A model generated the notes under the pieces. The model had not been told where the DNA came from. It did not search any database and saw only the letters and a program-made list of their open reading frames with translations. From Galeopsis tetrahit (Eukaryota; Streptophyta; Magnoliopsida; Lamiales; Lamiaceae), in assembly GCA_963675135.1 (NCBI GenBank), contig OY776130.1, forward strand, positions 61,413,808-61,477,807: a DNA stretch of 64,000 nucleotides, given 5' to 3'. The position numbers and the translations under genes were made by a program. Positions 45,834 to 57,447 of this stretch are shown here, in pieces. Position 1 is the stretch's first letter; the number at the start of each line of letters is the position of its first letter.

Positions 45834-48500
45834 GTTATTGCTAGTGATCCTAGAACTTGTCCAAATTCTTGTTTGAAAGCATGATTGTGTGAGATGATGT
45901 GATGTGATATAGGCCATCTTGTTCTAAAAAGAGTCACTTAGCCAAAATTTCCCAAAATCGAAGTAATTTTCCGTAGTTAGCCCCTTGAGCTTAATTCCTC
46001 ATTTTCTTGGCAAACTACAACGTTAACCACTTAGCCTTTTTGAGCCTTTTTGATTCCTATATCTAGTGGGGGATAAAAGACAAAGTGGAAAAACATGTGC
46101 TTGAGTGAATATTTTTGGTGAAAAGAAAAAGTGGAAAAGTTGAAAGAAAAAGAGAAAGATGAAAAAAAAATCAAGGAAAAAGAGAAGAGGGACAAAGAGC
46201 CCCAAAAGCTTGAAAAGAAAAATGGTTCAAAAGATGAAGTGATGAATGCTTGAAAAAGAAAAGAAAATGAGAAGTGAGGATGGAGTTTGTAAAAATTTGA
46301 AAGTGAAAGCACAAATTGTATAACAACAAGCTTTGTTCTCCACAAGAAGAGCCACAATTCCCAAATTCATCATACCTTGTCCAAAGAGCCAATGTTACAT
46401 CCTTGATTAAGTCCTATTGATCACATTGTTGAGCATTTGAGTGTTGTGGAAAGTAGAAGTTGGGCAAGCATATGGTGATTGCATAGAATGACTTGGTTGA
46501 TGAGTGCATTAATATCCTTAATTTGTTTGTGTGTTTGAGAGAAACACTCCATCATGTGAGTAGAGAGCTTGAGCATTTGGATTATGTTTCCCATCACAAT
46601 ATGTTGTGTACTTGTGCATTCTTTGATTTATGAATGTGGATTGCAATAGTGAGCCTATAACCTTCATTGATAAATGCACTTTGAGAAAGAGATATCATTA
46701 CATCTTACTTTGCATGTGTGATTTGCATTGAATATACCATTGTGATCATTCCACCCTCATTGCTTTAAGTGCTTAGTTGTTTGAGGACAAACAACATTTT
46801 AAGTTTGGGGGGGTTTGATTCGGGTGGAATTTACACGTTTTATAAGCACATGTGAAGCATATTTTGATGTGGATTTCATTGATTTTTGCATTGGATATGA
46901 TTGTTTAAGCCGAAATGAGAGAAAGGTTGTGTTTTGTCGATTTTGTAGATAAAACGATGGAATTTGGAGCAAAACACATACCACAAGTGATCGGACCGGA
47001 AATAGGAGTGCACCGTTGGATCCGGCTCGAAAAACGGAGTGGAATGGAAAAAAGAATCGAGTCAATCGGCGGTCGGAAGCTCGAGATACAACGAAACGAA
47101 AAACTACATGGCCGGGTAGAAAAACTACATGGCCGGGTAGAATCCCACCCGGCCGGGTAGAATCCGACCCGGCCAGGTCACTTCAACTCGGCCAAGGAGC
47201 GAAAATGAGGGCAGTTCGTATTTGGCCCGGGTGGAATCCACCCGGCCGGGTGGGATTCTACCCGGGCAAAGCCAAAATTCATGCCTTTCGTATTTCGCCC
47301 GGGTGAAACCCACCCGGCCGGGTGGATTCAACCCGGGCAAGGGTGAAAAATGTATGTGCTTCGAGTTTTGGCCGAGTGGCATGCCCGGGTGGGAGCCACC
47401 CGGCCGGGTGGCAACATTTTTGGGGGGTTTTTGGCCATTTTCTCCATTTTTGAGGGACCAACTTGCAATTTTGGCATCCAAACCCTTCCCCAACACTATA
47501 TAAGGCCTCATTCTTGAAACCCAAGACACTCTTCCCCAATTCCTCAAATTCCCACACATAGTAACACACAATTCAAGGTGTTTTGGCCATATCTCTCTCA
47601 ATTCTCCATCAATTCAAGGAAGAAAGGATGCAATAGCTTGCAAATTTCATTTCCTACCACATTCTAGACTAAGCTTCCTTGTTCTCTTTCTTTTTATTTA
47701 GTTTTTACATTTGGATTTTGTATTTTCATTATGCTAGTTGTTGGCTAAAAATAATTTGTGGTTCTAAGGCATTGTAGATACTTGGATTGAAGTTTATGAG
47801 TAATTTCTTGCTTTAATTGGTGTTTATCTCTTATTTGCATGTTTAATTATCCATTGCAAAGCATGTTGTTATTGGCCATGATGACGTGCTTAATTCATTG
47901 TTAATTGGGGCAATATCGAGAGATTTATTTCAATTAATCGTATGCAAGCATGCAACCCGGTATTATTATGATCTCGAGAGAGGATTAATTATCGGAGAGG
48001 GAATTGAATGATCTTAGGGGCTATTTTAGGCAGTGCAATGTTAGTGATGTAGAGATACGAGCCTATGTTGCATTGCGCCTTTGAATTAATTTGTATCGAG
48101 AGATCGATTAGTTCTTCTTGTGTGATCACCTTATATGAGATAACCTTAATGGCCATTTAAACGAGATAACATTCATAAACGGATATCTATGTATTACAAT
48201 TGCCTTGGAACCCACCTTCTTTCTTTGAATCTTCACCCACTTTACTTTCGTTTTATCGATTTGCATGGTATTTGATCGACTTTGTAGTTACTCTTTTCAT
48301 TGTTTACTAGTGACAATTTTGGTAGATAATTTAGGGTAATTCAACACTTTCAAGTTATCGATCACGTCTAAATAGAACTCGATTAATAAACAACCCTTTT
48401 ACGCTTAACCTCCTTGTGGGATCGACCTCGTGCTTATCACGCTACAATAGACGTCGTACACTTGCGGTTGTTTATTTAGTGTTGCATATCACGTGTATCA
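45828..48500 (+). mobile_element. Athila-like remnant: 3' noncoding tail plus LTR
   Basis: 45830-46800 is an inverted counterpart of the 3' tail at 7396-8821 (GATATAGGCCATCTTG, for example). A purine tract AAGTTTGGGGGGG (46801-46813) precedes an LTR starting TGATTCGGGTGGAATT at 46816 and ending at about CACGTGTATCA (48500). The first third of this LTR is close to the Athila LTR above, including AAGCCGAAATGAGAGAAAGG; the end differs, so it is a related subfamily. Everything upstream of the tail (5' LTR, gag, pol, env-position ORF) is gone. Only the right junction is clean. Confidence 0.75.
46816..48500 (+). repeat. LTR of the second Athila relative
   Basis: About 1.69 kb. It contains the CCGGGTGG/CCACCCGG palindrome block at 47105-47420 as in the first Athila family. 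It ends with CTTGTGGGATCGACCTCG followed by TTGTTTATTTAGTGTTGC, a familiar gypsy LTR ending. No partner LTR was found in the window. Confidence 0.65.
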
Positions 48501-50219
48501 TCGCCATTGGCCCCTTTGCCGCCACCTGCTTCGGTATCAACTCATCCTATGCGAACACGTGTCAAGGATGGAATTTTCAAGCCAAAGTATCCTCCTTTAA
48601 CTTCTTACTTGGCTCATAGTGGTTTTCTTTCCACTCTACACTCTTCTAAGGAGTCCAAGGGTTTCAAATCAGCTGCAAAATCACCTCACTGGATTTCTGC
48701 AATGGACGACGAGCTTAAGGCTCTTCATGCCAACAACACTTGGCTTTGGTCCCTCGTCCTGCTACTGAAAATGTTATTGGTTCTAAATGGGTCTTTCGTA
48801 CCAAGTATTTGGCGAATGGTTCTATTGATCGCTATAAAGCTCGCTTAGTTGCTCAAGGGTTTTCTCAGCTTCCTGGTTTCGACTACGATCATACTTTTAG
48901 TCCTGAAGTCAAAGCTTCCACTGTTCGTATCATACTCTCTTTGGCGGTTATTAATAATTGGCCATTACGTCAATTGGATGTAAACAATGCTTTTCTGCAT
49001 GGTGTTCTTCAAAAGCCTGTTTACATGGAGCAACCACCTGGCTACATTGATTCTGTTCGTCCTTCCTTTGTTTGCAAGCTAAATAAGGCAATTTATGGTT
49101 TGAAGCAGGCTCCTCGGGCGTGGTTTCAACGCTTTTGTGCCTTCTTGGTAAGTCTTGGTTTTCTTGAAAGCAAATCTGACACTTCTTTGTTTGTCTTTCG
49201 CCAAGATCGTTTTTTGCTTTATTTACTTGTCTACGTGGATGACATTATTATCACTGGGAGTGACCAGTCGCTTATTGATCGTATTATTCTTCGAATTCGC
49301 CGTGAATTTGCGATTAAAGACCTAGGGCGGCTGAATTATTTCCTCGGCTTGGAGGTAACTTATACGAAATCTGGTATCTTCTTGGGTCAGTCCAAGTATG
49401 CGCGAGACATCCTTCTTCGATCTGCTCTTCTCGATGCCAAGCCAGTGTCTACTCCCCTTTCCTCATCGAAAATTCTTACAGTTGATGGTGATCCTCACTC
49501 CGATCCTACTGAGTTTCGTTCTTTGGTGGGTGCGTTGCAATATCTCACTATAACTAGGCCGGATTTATCATATGCTGTGAACACTGTAAGTCAGTTTCAA
49601 TCGAAACCCACTGTTGCTCATTTTCAGGCTGTCAAGCGCATTCTTCGTTATGTCAAGGGCACGCTTACATTTGGTCTGGATTTCACTCGTGGACCTCTCA
49701 ATCTTTTGGGTTACTCTGATGCTGATTCGGCTCGTTGCCTTGACACTCGCCGCTCCACTTTTGGTTATTCCATATTATTGGGTCCGAATCTTGTTTTTTT
49801 GGAGTGCTAAGAAACAACACACTGTCTCTCGTTCCAGCTGTGAGTCTGAGTATAGGGCTTTGGCTAATGCTGCCTCTGAAGTTATTTGGGTCACGTTACT
49901 CTTGCGTGAACTTCATGCCATGCCTACATCTTCACCAAAGCTCATGTGTGATAATAAGTCTACGCTCTTTCTTAGCCAAAATCTGGTGGCTCATAAGCGT
50001 GCAAAACACATTGATATTGATTATCATTTTGTTCGGGAAATGGTTGCTTCGGGTCGTCTATCTACCCATTTTGTCCCCTCAAATCTTCAACTTGCTGATA
50101 TATTCACCAAGAGTTTTCCGCGACCGCTATTTGAATTCTTTCGGTCCAAGCTTCGCGTATCTCCATATCCGCTTTGCTTGAGGGGGGGTAATAGGAATAA
50201 TGATTTAGTCCATAATTGA
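48501..50219 (+). pseudogene. copia reverse transcriptase and RNase H
   Basis: Picks up after the insertion with THPMRTRVKDGIFKPK, then KSPHWISAMDDELKALHANN. A one-base frameshift lies near 48745, and the frame 48740-49810 continues the RT: GSKWVFRTKYLANGSIDRYK, QLDVNNAFLHG, catalytic YVDDIIITGS, and the DLGRLNYFLGLEV block. A second frameshift in the T run at 49793-49800 moves RNase H (AKKQHTVSRSSCESEYRALA, then KRAKHIDIDYHFVRE) to another frame, which ends at 50219 inside the LTR start. Confidence 0.85.
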
Positions 50220-50379
50220 TTTAGTCAAAGATCTTTAGAGATTTGTATATATTTTCCATATCTGTAATTACTTGTAGGTTACTCTGTAAACCCTAATTGT
50301 AATTTTTATATATATTGAATAGACTAAATCAAATTCTTTAATTGAGGTAAAATATATTTTCTCTTATTCTTTCACTACA
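50189..50379 (+). repeat. copia 3' LTR
   Basis: Starts TAATAGGAATAATGA (probably TGATAGG originally) directly after the purine tract. It ends TTTCACTACA and is 191 bp long. It abuts the minus-strand copia fragment that follows. Confidence 0.55.
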
Positions 50380-51147
50380 TTTAGAACCACCTCCATAAGT
50401 AACATTTCCACCATCATATAATTTATAATTTGATAAGAATTCAAGTTGACCTGTCATGTGTCTAGAACAGCCACTATCAAAGTACCATAAATCAGGAACA
50501 CATGCTTTTGATGACATATGAACAACATTACATGACATATCAGATTTTGAAACACATTCTGTTTTCTGTAAATGTTGTTTGAAATGATGTGTCATTTTAG
50601 TCAACTTTTCAAAAGAATTCATATCTCTTTTCAGTTTTAAGCAATATGGACGTTTATAACATTTTTCAGAACAGTAATAGCATGTAAAATCTTTTTCAAC
50701 CTTACCAAGAGAGATTTGTGTTTTAGTAGAAATATTAGAACCATCTTTTACTTTTGCCTTAACAAACACAATAGGTTTTTTATCATAAGAAGGTTTAAAA
50801 GACATATCATTGTAACCAATACTTGTTCTTTTTATGTTACCAATCATTAAGACATTATCCAACTTTGACAAATCACAGTTGTGACTTTCTCTCGATGTAC
50901 CTGTCTCATCATAATTAAATCTATTAAAACAGTCCAGACTGGTAATCGAAAATAATGGATACCTGGCAAATGTTGTAGCAGATGTTGGCACATCTGATGC
51001 AACATCAGAAGTCGAAGATTTTGAATCATCATCACCTTTAGTCCGTGGTTGAATCCAGTCAGCCAGTAAACTCCTCCATGCTCGTTCATCAAGATATTTG
51101 ATGTACACAATATAAGGTCTAAGTGCAGGAGAAAGTGAATATTCCAT
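50380..51147 (-). pseudogene. Sirevirus-like copia gag-protease fragment
   Basis: ATG at 51147 (MEYSLSPALRPYI). The frame is open to the junction at 50380, where it is truncated in the protease. It has the gag tail, a damaged zinc knuckle (CYYCSEKCYKRPYC, where His and Gly positions are lost) and the protease WYFDSGCSRHMTGQ. These motifs are typical of Sirevirus/SIRE copia elements. The rest of pol is missing; the plus-strand copia LTR lies against the break. Confidence 0.7.
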
Positions 51148-51198
51148 TTCAATATACACACTTTAAGCAAGATCTCTACATAGTGTATCAAGTAGTTA

Positions 51199-51210
51199 GC
51201 TCTGATACCA
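51199..51210 (-). other. primer binding site, tRNA-iMet type
   Basis: The minus strand reads TGGTATCAGAGC, two bases from TG..CA boundary at 51213. It supports the minus-strand copia 5' end. Confidence 0.8.
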
Positions 51211-51212
51211 AC

Positions 51213-52430
51213 TGAAAGTGTGTGTATGTGCGAAATCAGACGTGTTGTCTGTTGTGTTGGCACTGTCCAGACAACACTATGCAGCGGAAATTAAAATGCA
51301 CGAAACAACAGAATATTCAAAATTTGTATAGACTATAAATAAGTCTATACTGTTTCACTAAAATATAATTAGTAAAACGAAGCCAAAAACCTCTTCGAGG
51401 TACGGCAATGCCAATTTTACAAGGTGTTGACAACCCTAAGAATCTAAAACAAAGTTTATGAGACTGCCTCTCAATCTTGGCCTAACATAAACACTTCTAG
51501 ATTCAAACAAATGTGCTAGTCTAATTGATAGAGATTACAATTATACTATCACACGAAAGGAGAGAAGAAACACAGATTTTCCTAAACTAGAAGCGCCACG
51601 CTTTCGATAGTCTTGTAATGAATTGTGTCTTCTTTCTTCTCTGCCTTGAAACGTTGAAGGCAGCCTCTATTTATAGGTAAATTTCGTGAGCCTTCAACTC
51701 CCATAGATCACATGATCTATGTAACTTCCCCTTAACTCCTTAAAATAAGGTAACTTTCAATTTAGGCTTAACTTCCATTTGTGCTTGCAATTCTCTCACT
51801 CCTTATGCAATTTGCATGACCTGGACACGTCCATATCTTCTAACTGCATCAAAGGAACATTACAAACAACATAGAAAATTCGGAGTTAGGCGAATTATGA
51901 TGTTGACCAAAGTGATGGAACATTCTGAACATCACAGGCACAACATGAGCAACAACCTTTTAGAAAGGTTTGAAAAATCTAATTGACTATATGAAACTAC
52001 CTCCCTTTTAGGTCTATACATATAATCTTCTAGACGAAATAAGTATGATATATATGTTGATTGGGTCTACAACAATCTATCACACTGTTGCATTAGTCTT
52101 CTATTAATTGACAGCGTTTTCAACTACATGCAACCTCCATAGATCAGTTTTTACATGATCTATAACCTCCTCCACAAACTCCTTAAAAGTAGGAACCACC
52201 ATTCATGCTCTTAACTTCTCACTCCTTGTATTTATGCAACCGCTTGACCTGGTAACTTCCACGTCTTCAATCCTACATACAAGGACATTAAGAACAACAT
52301 CTAAAATCGGAGTTAGTGTTAGAAGAAAGTGCGAATTATGATGTTGACCACAGTGATGGAACATTTTGTACAACACTCGATAAACAGAGTTGCCAGGAGT
52401 GTTGGATCAAAATAAGCATCACATATACAA
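51213..52430 (-). repeat. 5' LTR of the Sirevirus-like copia (outer end uncertain)
   Basis: Begins (plus strand) TGAAAGTGTGTGTATGTG next to the PBS. Two related segments (about 51680-51960 and 52085-52390) share GCGAATTATGATGTTGACC and CATAGATCA..CATGATCTA text, so the LTR contains an internal duplication or two nested pieces. I could not fix the outer boundary or a TSD. No gene seen. Confidence 0.5.
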
Positions 52431-52632
52431 CATCAACACTATTCATCAGTGGCAATTAACCTCACAATTTACCTCAGCGTTGGAGATCAATTGCCACAAA
52501 AACATGCCATTTGCCTCTCCCTTGGAGATGGCCTAAGTATTTAAAACAATTTAATTCAGATCCAAAAACTGCAACAAAATTAATGAACTAAACCTAAACT
52601 TGAAACCGCGATTACCTCAACAAAATTAACAT

Positions 52633-53169
52633 GAAGGGTGTACTCCTCTGCATTACGCGGCCCGAGAAGGGCATCTTGAGGCCGTCGAGTGCCTTTTAAG
52701 CCACTCGATTTTTGCAAAATACGCTGTGAACGGAGACGGGAAGACCGCGTTTGCCCTAGCGGTCGACAAGGGCAACGCGCACTTGTACGACGCGTTGCAT
52801 CTTGGAGACTTGTTGCATAGAGGCGCGAGGATAAACGACGTCCACACGATCAAGAGTTGTTTGGCTCAAGGGGCTAGGGTTAATGGGATGGATCAAAATG
52901 GATGGACACCTTTGCATAGGGCATCTTTTAAGGGGCATTTGGAGAGTGTGATGCTTTTGGTTAGTCATGGGGCAAGGGTGGATCTTGTTGACAGGTCGGG
53001 CTATACGCCTTTGCTTAGGGCCGTTGAGGGAGGGCACGTCGAGGTTGCTATGTATCTTTTATCTCATGGGGCTAAGGCTAGTCTTAAGAGCTTGAAAGGA
53101 ATGGTGAATTGCGATGTAGAGTGCTTGCACAAACATCCTTCTCTAGTGAACTCGAACGTGTCCAATTGA
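52633..53169 (+). pseudogene. ankyrin-repeat protein gene fragment (3' part)
   Basis: The frame is open from 52633 (a stop lies at 52627) to TGA at 53167 and has no ATG near its start. It reads four to five ankyrin repeats: TPLHYAAREGHLEAVECLL, GKTAFALAVDKGNAHLYDAL, NGWTPLHRASFKGHLESVML, then SGYTPLLRAVEGGHVEVAMY, and a C-terminal Cys/His-containing tail. It is a 5'-truncated copy or a last exon whose upstream exons were replaced by the copia LTR. A 3' leader-like AT-rich region follows. Ankyrin repeats mediate protein binding; the partner is unknown. Confidence 0.7.
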
Positions 53170-54294
53170 CACGAAAAGCGAGCTCCGCCGGATGATGCTT
53201 AAGTTAGAATCGATAGGGAGATTTGAGGATCAAAGGTTTTGTGAATAGAAAATATTTTGGTGTTTTTTTTTCTTCATAAGTTATAGGGTGGTGTTGAAGT
53301 TGAAGTAGTACATGTTAGTCCTAGGGTGTTTCTTATACTAATGAGAAATTTGGATGTTTAGATTTTTGTTAGTGTGCTTTTCACTTTTTGAGTAATAGTA
53401 TTGGACCATAGACGATTATGATATATCTTGAACAAATTAATTTACTTATGTTCGTTCAAATTTAAATGGATGAGTTTAAAATTTTGTTAAGGGCCTTTTT
53501 TTTTTTTTTAAAGAGGAATTAGCACAAACCTGCCGACAATTGATCAGTCCAAAAATGTTGGCAGCAGTACATAACATAGAAAAGGCCCTTAATCAACCTT
53601 GGAGCCCAGAAATCAAAGCTCAAACGCAATCAACATCTCTGCTTGATGAACGGAGGACCATCGAACTAGCCTTTCAAGAAAAACAAAACAAGGCCAAGCT
53701 ATTGAGAAATCAATACATGGAAATCAAGAAAGAGAAATCAATACATGGAAATCAAGAAAGAGAAATCAATACATGAAAATCAAGAAAGAAGCTCTAGGTA
53801 AACAAAGCTACTAAGGTTCTTCGCTACTAAGTTGGATCAACGAGTATGGATAAACACTCAGATTCTACCAGCAAATATGTGAGTGAAGAACATGAAATGA
53901 AACGAAAAGGATAGAGGAGGCAAGCGCCTGTCCAGTACCCAAACCCGAAGCCTTCACACAACAAGCTATATCATAGAATCAACAAATCAACAAGCTATAT
54001 CATAAAATACTATACTTGTTGTTCCTGGTTTTTTATAATTACAAACATGAGATATAAAATACTATACTTGTTGTTCCTGATTTTTTATAATTACAAACAT
54101 GATCACAAATGTAACAAATGTAATATAGGAAATATAGGAAGTCTTAATCAATAGAATCCGGAAAGGCAATCCTATGCCCCCAAATAACAAATTTAAGCAG
54201 AAACATCATTCTAATTTAAGCAGAAACATCATTCCAAACGTAGGAACAACCACACAAGAGAAGCAAAAACTTTGAATCAATCTGCATTATTTTT
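53170..54294. other. noncoding spacer with short tandem repeat
   Basis: 53707-53790 holds three copies of ATCAATACATGGAAATCAAG. Segments near 53990-54090 (ACTATACTTGTTGTTCCTG) and 54190-54235 (TTTAAGCAGAAACATCATTC) are each duplicated in tandem. A 53540-53776 frame exists but resembles nothing I know and has a mostly repetitive end. Confidence 0.5.
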
Positions 54295-55472
54295 CTAAAC
54301 AGAAGCAAAACTTTCAATGAAGGGGTGAGCATCCTTGAATTCAAATTGCAAGTTATCTTCTTCGTAAAATAAGTGGCTTCTATAGTCAACGAGCACATCA
54401 CATTCTTTATCAAACCAGTAAATCATAATTCTACCAGGCACATGAACCAAAAACATGGAATCCTCTATTCTCTCCGCTCTGATCATGCCCAACCACTCAA
54501 CATGCCTGATATTCTCACCCAACCACTCAACATGCCTGATATTCTCACCATCGACTCTATGCGTACTAGTCCTTTTAGAGATTACCCACTGTTTGTCAAT
54601 CATCTCAGCCATTTTGAAAAAAGGCTTATTCCCGTTCTTGAAAGAGACATAAATACAATACAAATGTCCATTTGATTGCATAACATACTTCTTGCCTTTT
54701 CCTTTAGGAGGAGGAGGAATGGTACACATCTCTTCTTCTTCCACAGAATAATGGTACACATCTCTTCTTCTTCCACAGAATAAGACAACGATGGGCTAAT
54801 TGTTGTTAAGAAATAAGCACGCCCATTGCAGCTCACCACGTTCGAAATGCTACCTCCAATTCGGGGGGTTTCACAATCCGTCCACTGAAAAGTGGACGAA
54901 TCAAACACAGAAAAGCTATTATTCTCCCAAATGACAACAACTCTATAATGGGATGATTTTGAAGGATTAAAAAGTAAGCAAAGTGCAAGTGGCCGAGAAA
55001 CAAAAATTGAAACCTCATAAATACTTCTCCTTTCCATTGTGGTGGGATTGAAGATGAAGTAGGACTCTTTGTCGCCCCCCAAGGGTTTAGTTGTTAAAAG
55101 CAATAATCCATTACAGGATTGCAATATTTTCACGTGCTGCTTAAAGGGCTTAGAGGGGAAGGCGACCGAGATTGGGAATCGAATTAACTCTTTCACGGTG
55201 TCTTTCACGGTGCAACCACAGATAAAGATTTGTGTCCTGTTGTGGACGCCTAGTATGAATGAATGTTGAGATCCCGGACAGCGGCGGCGTTGGAATGAGT
55301 CGGCAGAGATAAGAAACTTCCAGTGTGTGCTCACCAATTTAAATCTAACTAGTGACTTCGCAGGCAACAACACAAGAATTTCTGTCAACAAATCGTCATT
55401 GCCGGCGATAATATCCGCCGATGATTGTGCTGAGGAAGACCACAGTGATGATAACCATTTGGGAACTTCCAT
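54295..55472 (-). pseudogene. F-box protein gene, frameshifted by a 32-bp duplication
   Basis: ATG at 55472 (MEVPKWLSSLW). An F-box follows at residues ~25-65 (LLTEILVLLPAKSLVRFKLV, then WKFLISADSF). After it come F-box-associated repeats: SCNGLLLLTTK, YFIFNPTTMERRS and SSTFQWTDCETPRI. At 54720-54783 a 32-bp segment (GGTACACATCTCTTCTTCTT..) is tandemly duplicated, shifting the frame. The remaining C-terminal domain (about 54759-54295, DKQWVISKRTS, EDSMFLVHVPGRIMIYWFD) continues in the other frame. A second, in-frame 27-bp duplication repeats GENIRHVEWL. F-box proteins select substrates for SCF ubiquitin ligases. Without the 32-bp copy the gene would be intact, so the loss is recent or the assembly should be checked. 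Confidence 0.8.
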
Positions 55473-56631
55473 GGGATTCGCTGAAAATCGAACAAAGTTT
55501 CGAGTATTTAATGAATAATATAATTTCACAATAAAATTGTGCGAATTGGACGACAATATATAAAGGATGACATACTTAATAAGACCGATTCTTATGGGTT
55601 GGTGGGAATGGGCTTGTGCAGAATTTACCAAAAAAAAAAGGGGCCACGGTTATATGCACACAGACTTATTGAGTACACCGACCAAGTTTTTTTTTACAAA
55701 TTAGTTAGACATGAAATGTCAGTTCTACCCTTAAATTAAAATTAATTAAATTTATTATGATTAGTACACCCACCCCATTTTAGTCAACAACGTCCCACCT
55801 CCAATCCATCCACCATACCCATTCCTTTTTTTCCCCTCCTCATGACTCGAACCAGGACCTAAGGCCTAGGTAGTGGTGCTCTAACCACTTCAACTATCTC
55901 ATTTTATCTCCACCATAACTATTTTGACATAATCCAAACAACACTCATTTCCAAAAAAATAATAATACAGAAATTGAAATGGACCAGCAAATCGTAATGA
56001 ATTCATTCAAAAAATTCGAAAAAATCCCAAATCTCAAAAACAAAATTCAAGTACAATACAGAAATTGATTTACCCGGATTTTGGTAAAAAATATCGAAAT
56101 ATATCCTAATTTCAGTCAATTTTTTTTTTTGAATAAATACAAAAATAAAAAAAAATCGAAAAAAGAGTTCTGAACACTACCGTTCTTGATTGGGATCATT
56201 ATTGAAATGGCCTGGTCAATCTAAAATCTTATTTAAAAAGTCTCTTTTTTTAATTTTTTATTTAAATTACCCTCTTTAAAAAAATTGGGGTTCTATGTAA
56301 TAATGATGTCTTATGGACTTTTATTAAGGTAAATATTAATTTAGGGCTTTCTTATTAGGATAATGATGTGTGTACCGAATCTGTACATACAGATTCTTTA
56401 TTTTTTATTTAATTAATGTTTTATTAATTATTTAATTACTGTTGTATCCTTAATTAGAGATAATGACAATATATTAATTAATAGGATAATTAATGGCATG
56501 CATGTTTATCTCTCCTACTTTCTCGTTGATCAAAACAAGCAATTAATCTCCTAACACGCATAATTATAGCACACCATCATTACATCTAATTTGAAACGGT
56601 ATTTGTGGTGCAACCTTCATTAAAACATTAT
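55473..56631. other. F-box upstream region and AT-rich flank
   Basis: No gene. The first ~120 bases are the likely F-box promoter/leader. Around 56380-56400 GAATCTGTACATACAGATTC is a near-perfect palindrome that recurs in the flank at about 62080-62098. Confidence 0.45.
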
Positions 56632-56773
56632 GAGAATTTTCATAAAAAAGACCATTTATACACATACCTTCTTAATAAAGGACAACTCATAGGATCTTTT
56701 TAAAAAAGGACAAAAACATATGTTAAAAACCATTTATGCCCTTACATTTAAATTTGAAGATTAATTTATTAAT

Positions 56774-57340
56774 TTAATAATTAAAGGAAGAAGTCGTAAC
56801 TTCCTTCCTTTTCGCCATAGATTCAACCACATACCTCTTCACTTGATTATCAACATTGGCAAATGTTACCTGATCCAGGCGCTCATCATCATCATTCTCA
56901 AAGTTTCTACTGCGTAAGGTAACGTTAGTTGATTGCATCGCCTTCTTCACAACGAAATCGTCTATTGCCTCAACGAACCCTTCCTTTTGATAATTAATTG
57001 CACTCTCAGAATCCAAATCAATGTTTAGATTTTCTGCACAGTCATATTCTTCGATCGGATGCTTGTTGCTTTTAGGGATTGGAATCGAGATTAGGGCTTC
57101 ACGATCGGCAGCGTGATGCTTAGAGGCTTGTTCCTCTCTTTCAGCGACAGCCATGGCTATAAGGTCTCGTCTCCTTTGCTCTTTCATAATTGTTTCCTCG
57201 ATCTGTTCTTTCGACTGCACATGATCAAGAGATTTTCCACGCGATCGTTTCTTTATATTCCTAGGGGATTCAAACTTCACCGATTTCTTCATTATGGATG
57301 ACGGACGCGAAGCCGTCGGAGATACAGTAGTCTTCCCCAT
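56774..57340 (-). CDS. hypothetical protein carried in Mutator-like copy 1
   Basis: 188 codons from ATG at 57340 (MGKTTVSPTASRPSS) to a stop at 56774. I do not recognise the family. The N-terminal ~60 residues are basic (KKSVKFESPRNIKKRSRGKS, with a nuclear-localisation-like stretch). A charged helix follows (EEQASKHHAADREA), then an acidic middle (IEEYDCAENLNIDLDSES) and a C-terminal VVESMAKRKEVTT. The start overlaps the stop (TGATG) of a short upstream proline-rich ORF. The gene lies wholly inside the TIRs, so it is probably a captured host sequence. Conservation of the first 70 residues in copy 2 shows shared origin, not function. Confidence 0.45.
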   Translation of the reverse strand: MGKTTVSPTASRPSSIMKKSVKFESPRNIKKRSRGKSLDHVQSKEQIEETIMKEQRRRDLIAMAVAEREEQASKHHAADREALISIPIPKSNKHPIEEYDCAENLNIDLDSESAINYQKEGFVEAIDDFVVKKAMQSTNVTLRSRNFENDDDERLDQVTFANVDNQVKRYVVESMAKRKEVTTSSFNY

Positions 57341-57447
57341 CAAGGTCCAGATTCCGGAGGTGGTGGAGGAGGCGGAGGTGGGCCTTTGACGACGATTTTA
57401 TCGCCTAGGAGTGGGGCGACGCAGCGTATGGTCCACATGGGAACCAT
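57340..57447 (-). other. 35-codon proline-rich upstream ORF
   Basis: MVPMWTIRCVAPLLGD then a run of nine prolines and ESGP, ending at a TGA that overlaps the ATG of the next ORF. It may be a captured exon piece from another gene, or a true upstream ORF that would limit translation. Copy 2 has a deletion across most of this segment. Confidence 0.3.

Larger units (their letters stand above)
43821..50379 (+). mobile_element. degenerate Ty1-copia retrotransposon, interrupted
   Basis: Gag, protease and integrase lie at 43821-45827, RT and RNase H at 48501-50219, then a purine tract (GAGGGGGGG) and a short 3' LTR. The middle is replaced by an Athila-like fragment (about 45828-48500), and the host region between integrase and RT is deleted. 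The 5' LTR is missing. The element carries at least one stop and two frameshifts. Confidence 0.85.

Noticed and set aside
53540..53776. 78-codon frame after the ankyrin fragment
   Set aside because: Starts at a non-ATG or unsupported codon, ends in short tandem repeats and matches no family I know.
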